A stretch of 64,000 nucleotides of DNA from Forficula auricularia (lineage: Eukaryota; Arthropoda; Insecta; Dermaptera; Forficulidae), in contig JALMQS010000278.1 in assembly GCA_024734495.1 (NCBI GenBank), positions 496,001 through 560,000 on the forward strand, read 5' to 3'. Under the pieces are notes generated by a model, which was given only the letters and a program-made list of their open reading frames with translations, had not been told where the DNA came from and made no database searches. The position numbers and the translations under genes are program-made. This document shows, in pieces, positions 58,214 through 64,000 of this stretch (position 1 is the stretch's first letter; the number at the start of each line of letters is the position of its first letter).

Positions 58214-58827
58214 AAAATATATTGAAAAGGTCTGAAAAGTGGAGAAAAATCTTTATGAGGCATGATTTATTTTCTGTTTATCTAAATTCCGATGCCCATG
58301 ATAATTTATTCAAGAATGAAAGAAAGTTGGTATAAAGTTCGTTCTGCTGCCAAAGTTTTTCATTTTCAAAGAACTAATTTCAACTTTCTAGCTTGAGAAC
58401 TTCCAGTTGCAAACTGGGAAAAATCAGAAAAAAATCGATTTGTTAGGTATATATGCAAGATGCAACATTTGAGTTGAAATTGGGTATATAAGTTTGTATA
58501 TCATTTTATAAATGATATTTTTATATTAATAAACTGTACCAATGTGCAAAGTTTCAGTATTAACTCAAACCGTTTGGTGACCTATATTTTTCAAATCACT
58601 GAAATTTGCGAAGTGTGCCCTAGAATTAAAAAATTTTCACTTTTTTTTACTATTTATAGTTTGAATCTTCATTATATATTAGAAAATACAAATTATAATA
58701 GTACATATAAGACAACTTAAACTGATTTGGCTACCTATCCAGGAATGGCATGCGTTTAACCAATATTAAAAAAATTAGAAATTATTTTCCCCTTCATTCA
58801 GGAATAGGATTAAGTTTGATTAAGGAA
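58214..58827. other. AT-rich spacer, nothing seen
   Basis: No supported feature. Confidence 0.5.
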
Positions 58828-58834
58828 ATACGTA

Positions 58835-58970
58835 CAGTGGCTGAGTGGGTGGAGTCTACGAATCAACAATCCCGGGTTCAAGCCCGGCCCACCATAAACG
58901 CTGGACCTCTGGGGCGACTATAAATTGGCATCTACTCCAAAATACACCTCACAGACATACAGATGCGCAT
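58835..58970 (+). mobile_element. short tRNA-derived SINE
   Basis: Box A (GTGGCTGAGTGGGTGGAG) and box B (GGTTCAAGCCC) are followed by CCCACCA and a short body with CACCTCACAGACATACAG. ATACGTA at 58828-58834 and 58971-58977 flanks the element. Box spacing suits a Pol III promoter. The head is tRNA-like but does not fold as a full tRNA. Confidence 0.6.
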
Positions 58971-58977
58971 ATACGTA

Positions 58978-59505
58978 TGAAAATATAAATAATAATAATC
59001 AAAAAAATGTCAATTCAAATATTTCTAATGTTATTGAGTATTTCTATAATGATATGATTATTGCAATGGGTGGGGTTTGGATTTTTGGCAATTTAATCCC
59101 ATTGGCTGGATGCCAAAGAAGTGACACGAGGCAGACAAAAGTCCGGGGCTCCAGCCAAGCGGAAGAGGCTATCAAACCAATTAAAGAGTCGACGACGAGG
59201 AGTGAGGTGATGACATTCGATCGGCTATCATCACCATTTTGTTTGTCCAGATTCAAGAATAGTAGCAAGAGGGAGTGCAATGTGCTGGGATAGGTGGGTT
59301 AAAAAGAGGTAATTTTTGCAGGGCTAGAGGATGCAGGCCGATTTAAGTTTACAGATCCTTAAGGAAATCAGATATCTATTTTGATTTTTCAAAATATTCA
59401 AAATAAACTGGTATACCTATGCACTACACGACTTTTTGGCATGAATCCATCTTTCATTGAATCACACAATAATCTAGTATAATGTTTATATTGATTATAT
59501 AAAAT
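58978..59505. other. spacer with GC-balanced patch
   Basis: 59080-59300 is open on the + strand (as part of 58925-59293) and on the minus strand (59044-59280). The + product includes TTRSEVMTFDRLSSPF. Not recognised; it could be an old exon or repeat. Confidence 0.35.
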
Positions 59506-60305
59506 AACTAGCTGTTGCCCGTCGCTTCGCTCCACCTAGCCCTTTGTTGGCCCTTTTGCTAGCCAAGGACCCTCACCCCTTGAACCACGACCCCTCCATC
59601 CCACCGACCCACTCCACAACCCCCTGGACCCACGTCACTCCCCAACCCCCTGGACCCGGTATTTCTAGCCTTCTGGGGGCCCACAATATATGTATACACA
59701 ATTTGGTTGAGTTTACCAAAAAAGAATTTAGTCGTTTTGATTTTAAGTCAATTCTTCAATGTTTTCAGAAGAGGTTACCATTAATTGTCAAAACATCACA
59801 AATGGAATGCAATAAGGTTATTCCTCTAGTATTAGATAAGAATCGATGGCTATTTTTGATTTTAAGTCGATGCCTCTATGTCTTCAGCAATGGTTACCAA
59901 TAATGGTTATTCCTCAATTATTAGATGAGAATCGATGGATATTTTTGATTTTAAGTCGATTCCTCTATGTCTTCAGCAATGATTACGAATCTTAATCGAA
60001 TGATCAACAATCCAATATAGAATGGTTATTCCTCATAAATATTCCATATAATTTCATTATTTAAAAAAAAGAATTTGAGTAAACAAAAACATGGCAACAG
60101 AATCAGTCAATCACAGATCTTTATTTAATTAAACACCCATTTTACCCCCTTATAGGTGGATTTTCGTAAAATCACTTCTCAGCTGAGATCTACGCCCTAT
60201 AAAAAACCTCTATTCCAAATTTCAAGCCCGTAGGTCTAGTAGTTTTGGAGATATCGTGTTGAGTCAGTCAGTGAGTGAGTGGTATTTCGGTTAAATAGAT
60301 ATAGA
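59506..60305 (+). repeat. retroelement-like repeat, GCTGTTGCCCGTCGC start
   Basis: Starts AACTAGCTGTTGCCCGTCGC and a C-rich block, passes TATACACAATTTGGTTGAG, which is shared with 55447-55947, and ends with CCAAATTTCAAGCCCGTAGG, GGAGATATCGTG, a GTGAGTGAGTG run and ATAGATATAGATT. These phrases mark a widespread arthropod repeat of LINE or SINE type. The middle (59739-60035) is an internal tandem of three diverged units starting GATTTTAAGTC (59739, 59858, 59947). No RT remains. Confidence 0.6.
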
Positions 60306-61930
60306 TTATAATTCCAAGGAAAGGTGGTAGCTTACGAACTTTCCATGCAGAGAGCAAAAAGTTTCGGTCAGTCACATTCAGTTTAAAGAAGTTTAACTGC
60401 CCGGTATATATATGTTTATTTGCATCAAGCAGAGGACAGCCTCATTAAATGGAAAATATTTAGATATTTTTTTTATTCCTCTCTGCATTCAATTTTCTTC
60501 TATTTCATATCTTTTAGATGCATTTATTATCTATTAAAATTAATAAATGGGAATCAATTTTTCCATTAAAAGATAGGTAAGATTCAAAGGTTTTTTCTAA
60601 TGATAAGATTGCAAGAAGGTGCAACACTTATATTAACTGTGAACTAGAAAGAGGTCGAAAATTCCAGAGGATGGATGTGAGTCGAAGGTAATAGTAAGAG
60701 TTACACTTTTCTCTCACATAAAGTGTATGTATGACACGATGTGATTTTATTTTTAACTCATGTTCACTAATTATCATATTAGCATATTTCCAATTAACCA
60801 AGCTAACGAAATCTTAAAAAAAAACAACTACAATTTGGATATCTATGGAACTTAGTATTAAAAATATTCATATGCAAAAAGATTATCTTCTTTTGTATTG
60901 ATAGAAGGAAATAATACTTTATCATCAAGATTTATTTAGATTAATTTTAATATTTCATAGGTAGATATACCTAAACCAGAGATAAAATTTTATCTGGAAC
61001 ATATGGTTTAAATTTTTTTTAGATATTTTTAATTAACGTTCTTTCATGATCAATTAAAATAAAAATAAAAACATTCGGTGTTATAAAGAGAAATGAAACG
61101 AATGTAATAAAGAGAAATAAAACAAATGGCGAATAGATCAATAATTTAATGGAGAGTAATGGAAATAGTGCTAAAATATTTTAAATTGTAAATTATTATT
61201 TTAATTTTTATTAAAAGGGCGATCTTCTCACAATCTAATGTCCTTAATAAGCCTTCAAATCCAAGAGGCGATAAAATAAAGGAAGAATTTCGTTGATAGT
61301 TTATATCTAGAACACTTCTTTTGGCACCACGTAAAAGCTCAAGATGGGCAGGTTGATTTTGTTTTTATTGCGGTTAGAATTAATTGTATAAACGTAGAAC
61401 AAAATAATTTTCAAGCATTATTTTTTCTGTTTGGATTTCGATAGCGAGAAAAACTCAATAAATGAAGTTGTATCAAGTTCTGGGGACAAAATGTTTGTAT
61501 TTTTAAAACGAAGAGCTAGTTAGACCAAGTTCTAAAAAGGAGAAAATCGGAATATTGAATTGTCATTTGTGAAGATATCAAACATTTGTAATTAATGAGG
61601 TGAAATTTCGCACACGTGTTTTGTTAGTAAACTACACTTCTGGATCAAGTTTCAATTTTCTGGCTAGAACGATTAGCTGATAAAAAATTGCCAAATCTCA
61701 CAAAGATGTGGAAAGCGCACTAGCAATTTTTCTTCCAATTTTTTCATTAAAACATTGATAAAACCTAGAGTCTTTTGAAATATTTGATAATGAAAAATGT
61801 GATTTTTATCAAATAGTTGTAATAAACAATTCAACCATTTTTAAAAAATTTAATAAAAAGTTTTATAATATTATTATGCAATATTCTTTCTCCGTCAAAT
61901 AATTTTAGATAAAAACAAGTTCATTATAAT
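60306..61930. other. AT-rich spacer with a small repeat fragment
   Basis: 60400-60445 holds TATATATGTTTATTTGCATC and AAGCAGAGGACAGCCTC, related to 36790-36835 and 33860-33890. The rest has no supported feature. Confidence 0.45.
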
Positions 61931-61938
61931 CAACAATG

Positions 61939-62575
61939 CTATAATCAAGTGGACCCGGGTTCAAATCCAACTCGCGGCAAATGGCTAAAATCTGATCCCT
62001 CTAGATCAGCGGTTCCCAACCTTTTTTTGACCAGGGACCATTTTGATTTCGTTATTATTAGCAGGGACCACAAGGTTAAAAAATAAACTCTATCACTCTA
62101 AAAATAATCTTTAATCGAAACGTTTAACATAATCATAAAATTCAAAAGTAACATTAATTAACAGTGTTATAGTTCGGAATTTGTACATATATTTTCATTT
62201 GAAATGAACCATTTGTAGGTTTTAAAATTATATTTCCTAATTTTTAACCGACTTATTTATTATATAATTATATTCGAAATGCACTATTTGTGTGTTTTAA
62301 AATTAAATTTGATGATTTTCCTCGATTTCCATGGAATCCCCTCATCAAATTCTGACTTGGTGACAATCGGACCACCTCGAGAGAATATCCTACGCTCGCT
62401 ATTTGTTATGCATCAGCGCGTGCTGATTCAAATTTTGAAATCTTTCGCGGACCATATTTTAGTTCTTACGGACCACAGGTTGGGAACCACTGCTCTAGAT
62501 AGAAGACAAAATTTAAAATAATAGTATCGTAAATTGGCTGATGGCTAGAAGAAAAGCCAAAAAAAAACAACAACA
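61939..62575 (+). mobile_element. tRNA-derived SINE split by a hAT-like MITE
   Basis: The left part (61939-61998) has AAGTGGACCCGGGTTCAAAT (box B) and AATGGCTAAAATCTGATCC. The right part (62501-62575) has AGACAAAATTTAAAAT, GTAAATTGGCTGATGGCTAG, GAAAAGCC and an A-rich tail. Together they match the SINE at 44411 on its minus strand. The head lacks box A, so it is 5'-truncated. ACAATG near 61933 and 62572 may be its duplication. Confidence 0.75.
62007..62492. mobile_element. hAT-like MITE inside the SINE
   Basis: Left end CAGCGGTTCCCAACCTTTTT; right end, on the complement, CAGTGGTTCCCAACCTGTGG. Perfect 8-bp duplications CTCTAGAT lie at 61999-62006 and 62493-62500. Subterminal GACCA/TGGTC blocks are mirrored. 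No ORF of transposase type (the 80-codon frame 62279-62521 is chance). The CAGnGGTTC ends and 8-bp duplication identify hAT. Confidence 0.92.
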
Positions 62576-62732
62576 ATGAATCAATAATCGATATACAATA
62601 AATATATTGTTCGTTCTGTTGTAGTAAGCTGGTCACTGAGCACACGAATAATAAACAATAATTAAAAATTTCTATATATATAATCTAACTTGTATTCTTT
62701 CATTTGCGAAGAACATAAATTATGTGTGAATC

Positions 62733-62831
62733 GAGGGGTGAACCGCGACCTAAAATCCTGTACACCTACTTCCACTTCCACTTTCAGTAGATGTCAATAG
62801 ATTATCTAATGAATTCCAAAGTAAATCCAAA
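62733..62831. mobile_element. GAGGGG-family MITE, copy 4, truncated
   Basis: Starts GAGGGGTGAACCGCGACCTA and follows the complement of copy 3 (42095-42250) through TGTACACCTACTTCC and AATGAATTCCAAAGTAA-like sequence. It is cut near 62831, where a hammerhead-like unit begins. No right end or second target duplication. Confidence 0.8.
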
Positions 62832-62835
62832 GGCC

Positions 62836-62868
62836 CTGAAGAAGGAGGGAAGAATCCTCCGAAACGTC
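62836..62868 (+). ncRNA. hammerhead-like motif, tandem unit 1
   Basis: CTGAAGA (62836-62842), one extra A, GGAGG and CCTCC paired around a loop (62844-62860), GAAA (62861-62864), C, then GTC (62866-62868). Stem III is at most one or two pairs, so a single unit would be weak; pairing between two copies could help. Confidence 0.4.
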
Positions 62869-63108
62869 GGTTTGAAAGGAAAGGAGGAAGGATTCCAATA
62901 AATTACACCTTATTTGATATGTGTTAATTTAATTTTTTCTTTCCTCACTACCCCTGGGCTGCCTTCTATTACATTCAATTAAAATTTCTACCAGTCCGTC
63001 TCTCTCCAGAGAAAATTTCGTTGCAAAAGAATATATTATTGTTACTGCCACTGAAAGAGGAGACAGAGAGGAATTGCATTGGATTTCCTTCACTGACTTT
63101 TCAAAACC

Positions 63109-63140
63109 CTGAAGAAGGAGGGAATAGCCTCCGAAACGTC
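63109..63140 (+). ncRNA. hammerhead-like motif, tandem unit 2
   Basis: CTGAAGA (63109-63115), extra A, GGAGG/CCTCC stem with GAATAG loop, GAAA (63133-63136), then GTC (63138-63140). Same design as unit 1, with a slightly different loop. Confidence 0.4.
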
Positions 63141-63215
63141 GGCTTATGAATAAAAATAAAAAGATAGTATAAATTATCTTCTTTTTTTGGACTGGCTCAT
63201 CAATATCCACTCAAC

Positions 63216-64000
63216 ATATTTAAAAAATTTTCTTGTTTAATAAATTTATTAAGATAATAATGAAAAATGAGGGTTTCATTCAAAAATTTTAATATACAAT
63301 TCGATCACCAAATCTTTAACAAATTAATCAAAATTATTTATAATAATACCACCCTGAAAAAATTTCTCTTTCATTCTATTTCTAATGACACAATCCACAA
63401 AGTGAAATAGTTTAGCTCTTTAATCTGAATGATATTAATGGAGAAAGTAGATAGATTAAAGTTCTACCTTGAGGTTGGAGCGGCATTGCAATGACGACTC
63501 AGGCAGCACGAACGACTCACTCAATTCAAGTGATTCATGCGAGCCGGGCACTTATCTCTTTTCGACTATTCCACGAAATGTTTTGCACTTGTTTCTTTAT
63601 TATTTATTCACATCGTATGAAATTAGAAAAGAGACGCCCATTCATTCTTTTATATCGGTATAAGAAATATATAAGAATCTGAGGAGACGAAAGGCGATGG
63701 AGACCCTAATAAAGGTGGTCATTAGTAATAAGTGAATAAATCAAGGTGTACACCATATTACCTTAATAAACCAATTTTCAAATAATATAATTTTATTTTG
63801 AACCACCTTAAATGATAAGAGAAATTATTTTTAAATTATCCGACTTTTTAATATGGAGGCCGAGGATGCTAAAAAATTATTTATTTGTTGAAATGTAATT
63901 ATTAAATATTTAATGAAGAGTAGAGTGGGTTAAATATATTTCTACTAACACAATTTTTTCTGGAAGTGTGTGTCTCCAAACTTAGATGATATATAACTTA
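63216..64000. other. AT-rich spacer, no gene seen
   Basis: Overlapping small frames near 63469-63682 cover a more GC-balanced patch without a recognisable domain. Confidence 0.45.

Larger units (their letters stand above)
62832..63215 (+). mobile_element. tandem pair of hammerhead-like repeat units
   Basis: Two units start near 62832 and about 63090 in the same orientation, 272 bases from GTC box to GTC box. Each has CTGAAGAAGGAGG, a loop, CCTCC and GAAACGTCGG. A CAGTCCGTCTC motif (62993-63003) recalls TCAGTCCGTCTCC at 6590. The second unit continues with sequence matching the right arm of the 6.4-kb foldback (AAAAAGATAGTATAAATTAT, TTTTGGACTGG). Tandem units with hammerheads are typical of Penelope-like terminal repeats and of retrozymes; this is an inference. 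Confidence 0.5.

Noticed and set aside
58835..58910. tRNA gene ending in CCCACCA
   Set aside because: CCA is not encoded in animal tRNA genes, cloverleaf pairing fails, and flanking ATACGTA repeats point to a SINE.

Overview
The window looks like AT-rich nuclear DNA from an invertebrate animal, most likely an arthropod. The reasons are the dense mix of non-LTR retrotransposons, MITEs, tRNA-derived SINEs and foldback elements, the long gene-poor AT-rich spacers, and the lack of any bacterial gene organisation. I recognise no conserved host protein-coding gene, no rRNA and no credible tRNA gene. Almost everything that can be identified is mobile DNA, mostly decayed.

The main feature is a nearly complete R2-type LINE at about 47.5-52.8 kb on the + strand. 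It is strikingly GC-rich against its surroundings. It carries a C2H2 zinc finger plus a Myb-like domain in a first ORF (48871-49884), and a reverse transcriptase plus a CCHC knuckle in a second ORF (49881-51980). The second ORF overlaps the first by ATGA. A restriction-like endonuclease tail (51982-52386) is displaced by what looks like one extra A. The leader has two strong hairpins just before the first ATG and a duplicated GC-rich module, each copy with an RFX/X-box-like motif. The element is not flanked by recognisable 28S rDNA, the normal home of R2.

Region by region. 0-13 kb holds a hAT-like MITE, several fragments of one Jockey/CR1-like LINE family (3.0, 4.6, 10.4, 11.7 and 12.7 kb), a foldback with a hammerhead-like core (6.4 kb), two Harbinger-like MITEs (6.7 and 7.3 kb), a long foldback (7.9 kb), a TA-flanked MITE (10.7 kb) and a pogo/Tigger-like element (11.9 kb). 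13-32 kb is mostly spacer, with a foldback (14.6 kb), a MITE containing a minisatellite (19.2 kb), a mariner-like pseudogene (23.0 kb), a LINE 3' end (24.2 kb) and a SINE (28.9 kb). 32-47 kb has more foldbacks, the best hammerhead-like motif (36.7 kb), a third Harbinger-like MITE (37.2 kb), two further copies of the GAGGGG MITE (39.7 and 42.1 kb), a tRNA-SINE with a 13-bp target duplication (44.4 kb) and two LINE fragments in opposite orientation (45.0-46.7 kb). 52.8-64 kb holds a short MITE, a TTAA-flanked transposon with a small residual ORF (57.6 kb), a small SINE (58.8 kb), a SINE split by a hAT-like MITE (62 kb) and two tandem hammerhead-like units (62.8-63.2 kb).

Nested insertions allow relative dating. 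A GAGGGG MITE sits in another repeat whose uninterrupted paralogue is present in the same window, and a hAT-like MITE with perfect 8-bp target duplications splits a SINE. All boundaries were read by eye; family names rest on motifs, terminal repeats and target-site duplications, not on searches.
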